A stretch of 64,000 bases of DNA from JAKPUX01 sp035353815 (GCA_035353815.1 DAOQAG010000013.1:1-64000), one strand, 5' to 3'; positions 25,331 to 35,219 are shown, counted from the stretch's first letter. Numbers and translations are program-made. The notes: generated by a model not told the origin, from the letters alone.

Positions 25331-26422
25331 GTGGCAACTCTGTTTGGTCGTTCGTACACCCGCCAGGACCTGCTCCGCCATGTCGGGGATATCGCCCAGA
25401 TCGCATCGGTGCGTCCTGTCGAGCTGGTGAATGGCAGCGAGCGCGGGATCCGCGCCCTGGAATTCCGGACCGGCTCCGGTCTCAGCTTTTCACTGCTGCA
25501 GGACCGCGCCCTGGATATTTATGATGCCACCTTCAACGGCAGCCCCTTGCACTGGCAGGCGCCAGCCGGCCCGGTGGCCCCCACCTTTTTCGATCCCTAC
25601 CACATCGGCTGGCTCTATGCCATGGGGGGCGGTCTGCTCACCACCTGCGGCCTCACCCATGTCGGCCCGCCCGAGGTCGATGAAGAAATCGACGAGGAAC
25701 TGGGCATGAATGGCCGCATCGGCAACATCCCGGCGCGCAATGTCGGGTTCGGCGCGGAATGGGACGGCGAGGAATACATGCTCTGGGCCACCGGTGAGGT
25801 CCGCGAGAGCAGTCTCTACGGGCCGAATCTTTTGCTCCGCCGCAGTATCCATTCCCGCATCGGCCAGTCGAAAATCTGGATCAAGGACGTCGTTGTCAAC
25901 GAAGGGTATGAAGCCGCGCCGCTGATGCTGCTCTACCAATGCAATGCCGGCTTTCCGGTGGTTGCCGCCGGCAGCGAATTACGCGCCGTCATCGACAACG
26001 TCGAACCGCGCGACGAACTCTCTGCAGCCGGGATGGATAACTTTGACCAGTGTGAAGGGCCGACGGCGCAGGCGGGAGAACAGGCTTTCTTCATCGATCA
26101 TGACGCCGATACCCGGGGCATGGTCAATATCGCCCTGGTCAATCCCGAATTCGGCGGCGGCCAGGGCCTCGGTCTCTACCTGGCTTACCCCAAGGCCGAG
26201 CTTCCCCATTATACCCATTGGAAAATGGCCGGTGAGGGCACCTATGTCACCGGCCTCCAGCCCGGCAACTGCCTCCCCGAAGGCCGCAGCAGCGCCCGGC
26301 AAAACGGCCGCCTCCGGCTCCTGAATCCGGGTGAAAGCGCCACATTCCATCTCGAAATCGGCGTCCTCGCCACGCCCCAGGATCGCGCCGATTTCGAGGC
26401 GCGCCTGCAATCTGCTGAATAG
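25331..26422 (+). CDS. DUF4432 / aldose-1-epimerase-like protein
   Basis: A 363-residue protein resembling the galactose-mutarotase-like DUF4432 family. LLQDRALDIYDATFNGSPLHW and GGLLTTCGLTHVGPP are characteristic, as is the late HYTHWKMAGEGTYVTGLQPGN. These proteins have a beta-sandwich fold and are thought to act on or bind sugars; the reaction is not established. I see no signal peptide, so a cytoplasmic role is likely. It starts with GTG; the ribosome-binding site is weak. It stands alone between two promoters' worth of intergenic DNA. Confidence 0.8.
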   Translation: MATLFGRSYTRQDLLRHVGDIAQIASVRPVELVNGSERGIRALEFRTGSGLSFSLLQDRALDIYDATFNGSPLHWQAPAGPVAPTFFDPYHIGWLYAMGGGLLTTCGLTHVGPPEVDEEIDEELGMNGRIGNIPARNVGFGAEWDGEEYMLWATGEVRESSLYGPNLLLRRSIHSRIGQSKIWIKDVVVNEGYEAAPLMLLYQCNAGFPVVAAGSELRAVIDNVEPRDELSAAGMDNFDQCEGPTAQAGEQAFFIDHDADTRGMVNIALVNPEFGGGQGLGLYLAYPKAELPHYTHWKMAGEGTYVTGLQPGNCLPEGRSSARQNGRLRLLNPGESATFHLEIGVLATPQDRADFEARLQSAE

Positions 26423-26598
26423 CCCCGCAGCAGCGGGCATCGCAGCGCTCCCCCCTGCCGCAAAATGCGACGGCGGCAAGGGTTTCTGCATCCCGATCCC
26501 TTAAAGGTGCAACATTTCAGGCTTTTCGGTGTTTAATCATGAGACAAAGCGTCGCATCAAGCCGCCTTGTATGATTCATCAATGATCCGGGAGTCGTT

Positions 26599-29500
26599 AT
26601 GAAGCGTATCCTGCTAGCTCTAAGCGTGGGTTTGCTGCTCTGCAGCGGTCTCGCCCATGCACAATATTTCGGCAAAAACAAGGTCCAGTACACCAATTTC
26701 AAATGGCAGTACGTGCAATCCGAGCACTTTAATGTCTACTTCACCGAAGGCGGCGAGCAGATCGCGGCCTTTGTGCTTGAGACTGCGGAGGCGAGTTACC
26801 GCGAGCTCCAGCTCTCCTTCCGCTACCAGTTGACCGACCGCATCAAGATCATCCTGCATAACAGCCACAACGACTTTGAGCAAACCAACGTCGACCTTTC
26901 CGAGCCGGAGGAGTCGGTCGGCGGCTTCACCGAGTTCTTCAAAAACCGCGTGGTCCTGCCTTACGATGGCGAGTGGGAGAATTTCCGTCATGTCATTCAT
27001 CACGAGCTGACCCATGCCGTGATGCTGCAGATGCTCTATGGTTCGGGCGCGCAGTCGATCATCACCGGCATCACCCAGATGCAGGTCCCGCTGTGGTTCA
27101 TCGAAGGACTGGCCGAGTACGAGAGCCGCGGCTGGGACATCGAGAGCGACATGTTCATGCGCGACGCGACCGTCAACGGCTATGTGCCCGAGATCCCCTA
27201 TCTGAACGCCTTTCTCGCCTACAAAGGCGGACAGTCGGTGTGGAATTACCTGGTCGAACGCTACGGACAGGAGAAGGTCGGCGAGATCCTCGGTAAGGTG
27301 AAGGTCAACAAGAACTTTGACCGCGGCTTGCAGCAGGCGATCGGTTTGAAAATGGAGGATCTCACCAAGCGCTGGCAGCGCTACCTCAAGCGCCGATACT
27401 GGCCCGATGTGGAGAACCGCAGCGAACCCGAAGAGATCGCCACGCGCCTTACCGATCACCGCAAGGATGGCAGTTTCGTCAACACCAGCCCAGCCATCAG
27501 CAACCGCGGCGACAAGCTGGTGTACAAATCGGACAAAAGCGACTATTTTGACATCTACCTGATGAGCGCCATCGACGGCCGGGTGCTCAAACGCCTGGTC
27601 AAGGGGCAGCGCGCCGGCAATCTCGAAGAGCTGCAGTGGCTCAAGGGGCCGGGCATGAGCTGGAGCCCCGACGATAAAAAAATCGTCTTCACCGCCGGGG
27701 CCGGCGGCCACGACGCCATCTACATCGTCAATGTCAAAAAGGGCAAGATCGAAAAGAGCATCCAGCTCGATCTCGACGGGATCTTCAACCCGAGTTGGAG
27801 CCCCAAGGGCGACGAGATCGCTTTCACCGGCCTGAAGAACGGGCAGAGCGACATCTACCTTTATAACCTGCAGACGAAAGCCCTGCGCAATCTTACCCGG
27901 GACCTCTTCAGCGACGTCGAGCCGAGCTGGGCGCCGGATGGCCGGACCCTGCTCTTCGCCAGCGACCGCGGCGACCTCGCCGCGGCAGCCCTGACGGCCA
28001 ATTTCAAGCCCGCCGCCCTGGATATGAAGAACTTTGATATTTATGAGATCACCGTGGCGGACGGAGCGGTCCGGCGCGTCGTCGAGAGCCCCTTCACCGA
28101 GCGCGTCCCGGTCTACGCACCCGACGGCAAGACCATCGCCTTCTCCAGCGCCCGCCAGGGAGTGAACAACATCTGGCTGAAAAGTCTCGAGAGCGGCGAG
28201 GAATGGCCGGTGACCAACGTCCTGACCGGGGCCTTCCAGCCCTCCTGGGGCGGCAGCTCCGATCGCCTCGTCTTCACCTCGTTCTATTTCGCCGGCTATG
28301 ATCTCTATCTGCTCAAGAATCCCCTCGAAATCAAGCCCGGCAGCATCGTTGTGCCCGAAACCAAATTCGTCGAGCAAAAACGCAAAGGCATCAAGGAGAC
28401 CTTTGAGGATGAACTCCCGGCGCTGAAACCGCCTGCGACCCCGATGGAAACCGCAGAATCGCGGCAGTATCGCGACTTTGTTTTTGACAACAAGTTCGCC
28501 GAGGGCGAACTCGTCTCTCAGGTCAACAAACGCAAGGTCTTCCTCGACTCCACCGATTATATCATGCCCACGGGTCAGTACAAGGTCCACAAGTACAAGG
28601 TTGAGCTCACACCGGATCTGATCTATGGCGGTGTCGGCTACAGCCAGTTTTATGGCACGCAGGGAATGACCACGGTCATGCTCTCGGATGTGCTCGGCAA
28701 CCATCGCCTGGATATCGGCCTCGGCCTTTACGGAGACTTTCGCAATGCCGATTATGCCCTCACCTATTACTACCTCCCGCACAAGCTCGACCTCGGCGTC
28801 GGTCTCTACCACAATGCCTACTACTACTATTCCGACTATACCGGATATGTGCGCGACCGCAATTATGGCGTGAGCCTGCTGCTGAGCAATCCCTTCAACC
28901 GGTACGAGCGCCTCAGTTACGGGGTGACGGCCATGGGGATCAACCGCTCCTACATGGAGATCTCCGACGACATCGTCGACCAGCTGATCAAGCTGGGCTA
29001 TCTGTCGGCGCGCGACCGCTTTTTCGTAATGAATAATCTCACCTATACCCGCGACACCAGTGTCTGGGGGAACACGGGGCCGGTCAACGGCACCGGCATG
29101 GCGTTCGGCATCACCTACAGTCCGGGCATCGGCAAGACAGGCATCGACTTTGCGACGGTGCGGCTGGATTACCGCCGTTACATGCGTTTGATGCGCAATT
29201 ACACCTTCGCCGCGCGCCTGGCGACGGGCTTTAGCGAAGGGCGCAACAAGCAGAAATTCTTCCTCGGCGGCCTGCCCAACTGGCTCAACTATGATTTCTT
29301 CAATGGCATCCGCGTCGAGCATATCGAGGACATTTACTTCGCCTCCTTCGAAATGCCGATGCGCGGCGCGGACTATTATGCCCTCGAAGGCAACCGTTTT
29401 GCCATGGTCAACCTCGAGTTCCGCTTCCCCCTGATCCACCAGGCGATCATTGGCTTCCCACTGCCGATCGCCCTCGGCCATATCGGCGGCGCGCTCTTTA

Positions 29501-29721
29501 CCGACATGGGTATGGCCTGGGACAAGGGCGAATCGATCAAGCCGGTGGTCAAGGCGCCCAACGGGCTTTTCAAGGCCAAGGATATGTTCGCCAGCATCGG
29601 GTTCGGGGTGCGCATGAATATCGGCTTTGCGCTCTTGCGCTACGACCTGGCCTGGCCGACCAATTTCTACAATACCTCCAAATCGCCGCGGGCGCTCTGG
29701 TCGCTCGGCGCCGACTTTTAG
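26599..29721 (+). CDS. Outer-membrane peptidase-propeller-barrel fusion protein (copy 1)
   Basis: A 1040-residue secreted protein with three parts. A signal peptide (1-21) leads into a gluzincin-like domain with HELTH (135-139) and a downstream Glu in FIEGLAEYESRGWD (about 173), like the peptidase MA family. A TolB-like PD40 propeller (about 290-600) has repeats such as SWSPDDKKIVFTAG, SWSPKGDEIAFTG and SWAPDGRTLLFAS. A C-terminal surface-antigen-like beta-barrel (about 680-1040) has the GGLPNW strand region and a terminal WSLGADF. All parts are also in the protein at 52715-55633. The intact zinc motif suggests proteolysis at the outer membrane. An ATG with GGGAG upstream begins a possible operon with the next two genes. 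Confidence 0.88.
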   Translation: MKRILLALSVGLLLCSGLAHAQYFGKNKVQYTNFKWQYVQSEHFNVYFTEGGEQIAAFVLETAEASYRELQLSFRYQLTDRIKIILHNSHNDFEQTNVDLSEPEESVGGFTEFFKNRVVLPYDGEWENFRHVIHHELTHAVMLQMLYGSGAQSIITGITQMQVPLWFIEGLAEYESRGWDIESDMFMRDATVNGYVPEIPYLNAFLAYKGGQSVWNYLVERYGQEKVGEILGKVKVNKNFDRGLQQAIGLKMEDLTKRWQRYLKRRYWPDVENRSEPEEIATRLTDHRKDGSFVNTSPAISNRGDKLVYKSDKSDYFDIYLMSAIDGRVLKRLVKGQRAGNLEELQWLKGPGMSWSPDDKKIVFTAGAGGHDAIYIVNVKKGKIEKSIQLDLDGIFNPSWSPKGDEIAFTGLKNGQSDIYLYNLQTKALRNLTRDLFSDVEPSWAPDGRTLLFASDRGDLAAAALTANFKPAALDMKNFDIYEITVADGAVRRVVESPFTERVPVYAPDGKTIAFSSARQGVNNIWLKSLESGEEWPVTNVLTGAFQPSWGGSSDRLVFTSFYFAGYDLYLLKNPLEIKPGSIVVPETKFVEQKRKGIKETFEDELPALKPPATPMETAESRQYRDFVFDNKFAEGELVSQVNKRKVFLDSTDYIMPTGQYKVHKYKVELTPDLIYGGVGYSQFYGTQGMTTVMLSDVLGNHRLDIGLGLYGDFRNADYALTYYYLPHKLDLGVGLYHNAYYYYSDYTGYVRDRNYGVSLLLSNPFNRYERLSYGVTAMGINRSYMEISDDIVDQLIKLGYLSARDRFFVMNNLTYTRDTSVWGNTGPVNGTGMAFGITYSPGIGKTGIDFATVRLDYRRYMRLMRNYTFAARLATGFSEGRNKQKFFLGGLPNWLNYDFFNGIRVEHIEDIYFASFEMPMRGADYYALEGNRFAMVNLEFRFPLIHQAIIGFPLPIALGHIGGALFTDMGMAWDKGESIKPVVKAPNGLFKAKDMFASIGFGVRMNIGFALLRYDLAWPTNFYNTSKSPRALWSLGADF

Positions 29722-29734
29722 CGCGGAGCGGCGT

Positions 29735-31579
29735 GTGCCACGAGACCCCTTTCTCGACCGTCTGCATGGCGCCATCCTCGTCGGTGATGGCGCCATGGGG
29801 ACGATGCTCTACAGCCGGGGCATCTTTATCAACCGTTGTTTCGACGAGCTGAATCTCACCGCACCCGAGCTGGTGCTGGAGATCCATCGCGCCTACGCCG
29901 CAGCGCGGGCGGATCTGCTCGAGACCAACACCTATGGCGCCAACCGGATCAAGCTGGGGGCCCATGGCCTCGAACAGCAGACCGAGGCTATCAACCGCCG
30001 TGGAGTGGAACTGGCACGTCAGGCGGCGGGCGAGGAGATCTATGTGGCGGGAGCGATCGGTCCCAGTGGCATCAAGGCGCCGCAGTTGGGTACCCGCAGC
30101 AATGCGGAACTCCTGGAGGTCTTTGCTGAGCAAGCCGGTGCCCTGGCGGCTGGAGGGGTCGATCTCATCCTGCTTGAGACCTTTCACGAGCTGCACGAGA
30201 TCCTCGTGGCCCTGCGTGCGGTTCGGGCGGTCTGCGCTCTGCCGGTGGTCGCCCAGATGAGCTACGATGAAGAATGCAAGACCTCGCTCGGGGTGCAGCC
30301 CGAAACCGCCGTGGCGGCGTTGCGGGATGCGGGTGCCGATGTGATCGGCGCCAATTGCTCGGTGGGTCCGCAGGCCATGCTCGAGGTGATCCAGCGCCTG
30401 GCGCGGGCGGGAGCGCCCCTGATCTCCGCGCAACCCAATGCCGGCTTGCCGCGGCTCTTCGAGGGGCGGGCGCTCTATATGTCGACCCCCGAGTATCACG
30501 CCGAATTCGCGCGCCGTTTCATCGCCGCCGGCGCCAACCTGGTCGGCGGCTGCTGCGGGACCACACCCGATCATATCAAGGCCATCGCCGGCGCGGTGCG
30601 CGCGTCCCAGCCGCGGCGGGCGGCCGCCACCGTGGCCGTCAAAGCCGAACGCGAGATCGCCGTTCAGCCGGTGCCACGCGCCGAAAAATCGGCCCTGGCG
30701 GCCCGCATCGGCCGCAAGTTCGTCATCTCCGTCGAGGTGCTCAGCCCGCGCGGCACCGATGTCAGCAGCGTGCTCGCGGGTGTGCGCAAGCTCGCCGGAT
30801 TCGGCATCGATGCTGTCAACATCCCGGACGGCCCGCGCGCCTCATCGCGCATGTCGCCCAGCGCCCTGGCCCAGCTGATCGAGCGCTCCCTCCCTGTCGA
30901 GACCATCCTGCATTACTGCTGCCGCGACCGCAACCTGCTCGGCATGCAATCGGACCTGCTCGGTCATCATGCCCTCGGGCTGCGCAATATTCTCATCATC
31001 ACCGGGGATCCGCCCAAGCTCGGGGATTATCCCAACGCGACCGCGGTCTTTGATGTCGATTCGATCGGCCTCACCCGCATGGTCCGCGGCCTCAATCAGG
31101 GTTTCGACGTCGCCGGCAATCCCATCGGGGCGCCGACGGCATGGCATATCGGCGTCGGCGCCAATCCCGGCGCCATCGACCTCGGCCTGGAAGTCGCTCG
31201 GCTGGAAGAAAAAGCAGCCGCCGGCGCCGAATATATCCTCACCCAGCCGGTCTTCGATCCGCACCAACTCGAGGCCTTTTTCCGCCGCACCGAATCACTG
31301 CAGCTGCCGCTCCTGGCCGGGGTCATGCCGCTGATGAGCTACCGCACCGTGGAGTACTTTAGCAATGAAGTCCCGGGCGTCGTCATTCCCGCGGAGATCG
31401 CCCGCCGTTTCGCCGCAGCCGCCGACAGTGCCAGCGCCAAGCAGACCGGCATCGCGATCGCGCAAAACAACATCCGGGAGCTGCGCCAGTTCGCACAGGT
31501 CAAGGGGCTCTATCTGATGCCCCCCTTCACCAAAGACAAATATGATATTGCCATTGAAATCATGCAGGCCATTGAATAG
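29735..31579 (+). CDS. Bifunctional homocysteine S-methyltransferase / methylenetetrahydrofolate reductase
   Basis: A 614-residue fusion. The N-terminal domain (about 1-290) is a zinc-dependent homocysteine methyltransferase, with GDGAMGTMLYSRG, LETNTYGANR and the zinc cysteines in GANCSVGPQAM and LVGGCCGTTPDH. The C-terminal domain (about 320-614) is a MetF-like flavin reductase making 5-methyltetrahydrofolate, with SVEVLSPRG, RDRNLLGMQSDL and LIITGDPPKLGDYP. Joining both supplies methyl groups to homocysteine for methionine. Similar fusions are known in Bacillota and others. The GTG start has GGAG upstream, and the gene begins 13 bp after the barrel protein. Confidence 0.93.
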   Translation: MPRDPFLDRLHGAILVGDGAMGTMLYSRGIFINRCFDELNLTAPELVLEIHRAYAAARADLLETNTYGANRIKLGAHGLEQQTEAINRRGVELARQAAGEEIYVAGAIGPSGIKAPQLGTRSNAELLEVFAEQAGALAAGGVDLILLETFHELHEILVALRAVRAVCALPVVAQMSYDEECKTSLGVQPETAVAALRDAGADVIGANCSVGPQAMLEVIQRLARAGAPLISAQPNAGLPRLFEGRALYMSTPEYHAEFARRFIAAGANLVGGCCGTTPDHIKAIAGAVRASQPRRAAATVAVKAEREIAVQPVPRAEKSALAARIGRKFVISVEVLSPRGTDVSSVLAGVRKLAGFGIDAVNIPDGPRASSRMSPSALAQLIERSLPVETILHYCCRDRNLLGMQSDLLGHHALGLRNILIITGDPPKLGDYPNATAVFDVDSIGLTRMVRGLNQGFDVAGNPIGAPTAWHIGVGANPGAIDLGLEVARLEEKAAAGAEYILTQPVFDPHQLEAFFRRTESLQLPLLAGVMPLMSYRTVEYFSNEVPGVVIPAEIARRFAAAADSASAKQTGIAIAQNNIRELRQFAQVKGLYLMPPFTKDKYDIAIEIMQAIE

Positions 31580-31589
31580 GGTTATACGT

Positions 31590-32849
31590 ATGAAAAGAAC
31601 ACCCTCGTTGCTGCTGACCCTGCTGCTCGCCGCCCTGACGCCGGTGCTCGCGCAAAACCGGCCGGGACCGCGCGGCCGGGATGCCATGGGACCGGAGATC
31701 TTCCAGATCCGCTTTTTCTGCTCGACCCGCCCTGAAGACCGCCCCCGCGGCAGTGTCGACGCTTATCTGCGCATCGCCAATGACGCCCTCTCCTTTATCA
31801 AAAGCGACTCGAGCACCTGGCAAGCCCGCTACGATCTGGAATTGATGATCTACAGCGGCAGCCACGAGCTGGTGGCGTATAAAACCCTGCGCGATACCGT
31901 AACCGTCCGCCACTTTGCACTCACCAACGCGCGTACCAATCCCCGTACCTATACCATGCATTTCAGCCTGCCGCCAGGCGACTATACCTGGCGGCTCAAG
32001 CTCCTCAACGCCGAGCAGCTGCCGCTTCTCGAGCGCGAAGAACGCCTGCAAGTCCCCGATTTCGCGCCGGACCAGCTGCAAGCTAGCGACATTATCCTGG
32101 CCGACAGCCTCGACTGCCGGGCCGGGCTCTATACGCTCAACCTGCGCGGAGCCTTTGCGCGGAATACGGGCGCCATCGGCGTGATCTTTGAGATCTATCC
32201 GCCTGTCGGCGCCGACTCGGTGCGCACCCTGATCACCCTCTCCGACCTCTCGGGACACAAAACGATGGAGCAGCACGAGAGCCGCCCGGCCGAGCCGGTG
32301 CTCCGCTACTGCATCGACCTCGGCCGGGAAATCGACAAGCCCGGGGAATACACGCTGCAGCTCCGCGCGACAGCGGCCGCGCGATCCCTGCAGCGCTCGC
32401 AGCGGCTCTTCCTGCTCTGGGCTAACGCCGGCGCCCCTGACGCGACCGACGCCGGAGCCCTCGAACAGCTCGCGCTTGTCGCCAAGGGAAGCACGATCCG
32501 CGAGATCATGCGCAGCCCGGCGGAAGAACGCGAGCGGCTGATCGCCGAATTCTGGGCCAAACGCGATCCCACCCCCGGCACGCCGGAGAATGAGCTCAAG
32601 GACGAGTTTTACCTACGCGTCGATTTCGCCAATACGCAGTTCGGCGAGCCGGTCAGCGGCCGCCCGGGATGGCGCACCGACCGCGGCCGGATTTTCATTG
32701 AGAACGGCACACCCGACCAGATCGAGAAACAGGGCGGCGAAATGGGCATGCCCACCGCCGAGATCTGGTCCTACAACCGCCTCAATCGCCGCTACCTCTT
32801 TGTCGACCGCCTGAACAACGGCGAATTCCGGCTGCTAAAAACTGAGTGA
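31590..32849 (+). CDS. Secreted GWxTD-domain protein
   Basis: A 419-residue protein. A signal peptide (1-20, LLLAALTPVLA) is followed by two beta-rich regions and a C-terminal GWxTD domain containing GRPGWRTDRGRIFIENGTPD and EIWSYNRLNRRYLFVD. This domain is known mainly from FCB bacteria, Acidobacteriota and related Gram-negatives, and no reaction has been assigned. The protein is probably periplasmic or at the outer membrane. It starts 10 bp after the methionine-synthesis fusion, so it may be the third gene of an operon beginning at 26599. It supports the phylum-level placement. Confidence 0.88.
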   Translation: MKRTPSLLLTLLLAALTPVLAQNRPGPRGRDAMGPEIFQIRFFCSTRPEDRPRGSVDAYLRIANDALSFIKSDSSTWQARYDLELMIYSGSHELVAYKTLRDTVTVRHFALTNARTNPRTYTMHFSLPPGDYTWRLKLLNAEQLPLLEREERLQVPDFAPDQLQASDIILADSLDCRAGLYTLNLRGAFARNTGAIGVIFEIYPPVGADSVRTLITLSDLSGHKTMEQHESRPAEPVLRYCIDLGREIDKPGEYTLQLRATAAARSLQRSQRLFLLWANAGAPDATDAGALEQLALVAKGSTIREIMRSPAEERERLIAEFWAKRDPTPGTPENELKDEFYLRVDFANTQFGEPVSGRPGWRTDRGRIFIENGTPDQIEKQGGEMGMPTAEIWSYNRLNRRYLFVDRLNNGEFRLLKTE

Positions 32850-32864
32850 GGGGCGATTATTTGC

Positions 32865-32894
32865 TTGATAAATTCGACCGCTTTTTTGTATATT
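32865..32894 (+). promoter_or_regulatory. Strong predicted sigma-70-type promoter
   Basis: TTGATA (32865-32870) and TATATT (32889-32894), each five of six consensus bases, with an 18-bp spacer. Transcription would start about 32900, some 36 bp before the next ATG. Confidence 0.65.
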
Positions 32895-32936
32895 GGGGCA
32901 TGACCTATCCTGCAATGCGAAAGGAGTCCTGAAGCG

Positions 32937-33557
32937 ATGAAAGTGTGGCAGCGCAGCAAAGAGAGGGAATTCGGCAAGATCCTGCTCATCTGGAGGCATC
33001 GCGCGGCCGGCCGGTTCGCCGGCAAAATCTTCAGCTGGCTCCTCAGCGGATTCGTCCTGGGTCTGCTGGCCGCCGTTCTCTGCGATGCGGTGGGCCTCTC
33101 CGCAGAATCGCTCCTGGCCGGCCGCATCGTCTTCTTCGCCGTCTTTATCATCGGCACCATCAGCGCCTGGCTGCGCAATGTCGTCTACGGCCTGCAGTAC
33201 CGCATCACGCCCAAAGCTTTGCTCTATGTGCGGCCGCTCTGCGGCTTTGAGGCCCTGTGCGGCCGCGGCGAGCAGCTGCGCCGCGGCGATCGCCTCGAAA
33301 TCATCCCCTGGGACCAGATCAAGTCGGTCGACGAAGCCGAAGGGGCGCTGGCCCTGACCCTCCGTGACGGCTACCAGATCAGCGTCGGGGTGACCCCGGT
33401 GATCGCCCTTTGGACGCCGACCGCCGACGGCGCGATGGAGAAGCGCATCAGCCTCGAGGGCCGGGGCCAAAAAAGCACGCAACTGGACAAAGAGTCGCTC
33501 AAACTGATCCTGCAAAAGATTCGCGATATTAAAAAATCCGCCGCAACCAAGGCCTGA
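32937..33557 (+). CDS. Membrane protein with PH-like cytoplasmic domain, unknown function
   Basis: A 206-residue protein I cannot assign to a named family. Two hydrophobic segments (about 33-52 and 61-80) are followed by a mostly beta region with RNVVYGLQYRITPKALLYVR and IPWDQIKSVDEAEGALALTL, which resembles bacterial PH-like or YdbT-type domains. A lysine-rich helix ends the protein (LKLILQKIRDIKKSAATKA). The ATG has AAAGGAG 10 nt upstream and a good promoter. The two following genes may be cotranscribed. Confidence 0.75.
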   Translation: MKVWQRSKEREFGKILLIWRHRAAGRFAGKIFSWLLSGFVLGLLAAVLCDAVGLSAESLLAGRIVFFAVFIIGTISAWLRNVVYGLQYRITPKALLYVRPLCGFEALCGRGEQLRRGDRLEIIPWDQIKSVDEAEGALALTLRDGYQISVGVTPVIALWTPTADGAMEKRISLEGRGQKSTQLDKESLKLILQKIRDIKKSAATKA

Positions 33558-33640
33558 TAGCCGCTCCACTCCGCTGCACGGGCCGCTGAGGAGGTGGAGA
33601 GCGTTCGCATCATGTTCTGGCAAACCGAAGGGATTCAGCC

Positions 33641-34438
33641 ATGCCCTCCCGTATCACTCCTCTCGATGTCTCGGCCTACGCGACGCCCGAGGTCTACCGC
33701 ATGGGCGAACAGATCTATGAAAACGGCTGGGTACGGCACCGCTTTCAGACCAATTATGGCCTTTCGGCGACCGTGCGGAGCAAGGGGCACTACCGGGTGG
33801 AAATGATCATCGATGGCGAGCAGTTTTTCGGCCGCTGCACCTGCCCGGTCGGCAGCAGCCGCTGCGAGCATCAGGTCGCGCTTCTGCTCACCTGGCTGCA
33901 CGAATCCCCGACCTTCACAAGCTATCAGGAACTGCGCAAGGCGATCCGGACCAAAGAGAAGAATGGGCTGGTTGACATCCTTGTCAATCTCATCGAGGTT
34001 TTTCCCGATCTCAGCTCCTTCTTCATCAGTCCCGCCGGCCGCGACGAAGCCGCCGCCATCCAGGAAGAGGTGGCCAACATCTTCGATTTTCCCCAGGCAC
34101 AAAAAATCGATCCCCAGCAGATCGTCGAGGCCTGTCAGATCCTCTTTGTGCGCGCCAAGTCCCTGCACAATGAGGGAAAAAACACCCAGGCCCGCACCAT
34201 CTATTTCGAGATTCTCAACCGTTCTCTGGCGCTGATCGACCGGCTGCAAACCAGCAAACCCTTCCGGGAGAATTTCATCGCCGAGATCGCCGACGATTAT
34301 GAGGATCTCGTCACCAGCGATCCAGAGTTCGCCGCCAGCCGCGAAGCCATCGCCGCCGAGGTGGAGCAGATTTGCGCCCATGAATCGGCCGAGGCGGAAG
34401 GTGTCTTTCTCGAACTGGTGAAGCAAAAACTCGGCTGA
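33641..34438 (+). CDS. SWIM zinc-finger protein
   Basis: A 265-residue protein with a clear N-terminal SWIM zinc finger, Cys66-x-Cys68-x6-Cys75-x-His77 (RCTCPVGSSRCEHQVA). In many families this binds DNA or proteins. The remaining about 180 residues are predicted helical with no recognised domain (YQELRKAIRTKEKNGLVDIL). SWIM proteins are often found beside SNF2-type helicases, but none is visible here. The start is ATG; the ribosome-binding site is not strong. The function is unknown. Confidence 0.85.
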   Translation: MPSRITPLDVSAYATPEVYRMGEQIYENGWVRHRFQTNYGLSATVRSKGHYRVEMIIDGEQFFGRCTCPVGSSRCEHQVALLLTWLHESPTFTSYQELRKAIRTKEKNGLVDILVNLIEVFPDLSSFFISPAGRDEAAAIQEEVANIFDFPQAQKIDPQQIVEACQILFVRAKSLHNEGKNTQARTIYFEILNRSLALIDRLQTSKPFRENFIAEIADDYEDLVTSDPEFAASREAIAAEVEQICAHESAEAEGVFLELVKQKLG

Positions 34439-34499
34439 ACGCCCCAATCTCCCCCACTGCTGCTCTGTATGGCATCATTTCCCCCCTAAGGAGGCTGCA

Positions 34500-35219
34500 A
34501 TGAAGTACCTGCTCCGCACCCTTGTTGTCATTCTGTCCGTCATCGCGTTCACGCAGACCGCGCTGGCCGATATTTATATCAAGGAAAGTGAACATACGGA
34601 TGCCTTTACCATCATGGGCCAGACCCGTCCGGCGAAGGATGTGGTCAAGACCACCTGGATGACCAGCGACAAGGTGCGCAATGACGATCCCGAGACCTCG
34701 GTCATCCTGCGCATGGACAAAGGTCTCCTCTACATTTTGCAGCACAAGCAAAAAAGCTATATGGAGATCCCGCTCAACTTTACGGCCGCAGCTACACAAC
34801 CTGCGGGCGATCTGGGGATCAAGGTAACGGTTACTCCGTCCGGAGAAAAGAAAAAGATCAACAACTGGACCTGCGGCAAATATCTGCTTAAGATGGAGAT
34901 GAGCGGCATGGGATTCGCCACTGAAAGCGAGATCTGGGCGAGCGAAGAGATCAAGATCGATCCAGGGCTCTACGCCAAGTTCACGGGCGCGCTGATGGCC
35001 GCCAATCCGATGCTCGCCTCCAGCCTCGCCAATGTCATCGAGGAGATGAAAAAGATCAAGGGGGTACATGTTCTCAATACGACCAGCGTGCAGATGATGG
35101 GCCAGACCATGAAAAGCACGACGACGCTGCTGGAGTACCGGCAGGGCAAGGCGCCCGACGGCATTTTCGAGCTGCCCGCGGGCTATAAAAAGCAGTCGAT
35201 GATGGGTGATATGAATTGA
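34500..35219 (+). CDS. Periplasmic DUF4412-like protein
   Basis: A 239-residue secreted protein. A signal peptide (1-23, ending ALA before DIYIK) precedes a beta-rich mature region with KTTWMTSDKVRNDD, SVILRMDKGLLYILQHKQKS and WTCGKYLLKMEMSG, resembling DUF4412 proteins. The mature form would be about 216 residues. The ATG has AAGGAGG upstream. Its stop overlaps the TTG start of dapF, so the two are translationally coupled, an unusual pairing with no obvious functional link. Confidence 0.8.
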   Translation: MKYLLRTLVVILSVIAFTQTALADIYIKESEHTDAFTIMGQTRPAKDVVKTTWMTSDKVRNDDPETSVILRMDKGLLYILQHKQKSYMEIPLNFTAAATQPAGDLGIKVTVTPSGEKKKINNWTCGKYLLKMEMSGMGFATESEIWASEEIKIDPGLYAKFTGALMAANPMLASSLANVIEEMKKIKGVHVLNTTSVQMMGQTMKSTTTLLEYRQGKAPDGIFELPAGYKKQSMMGDMN

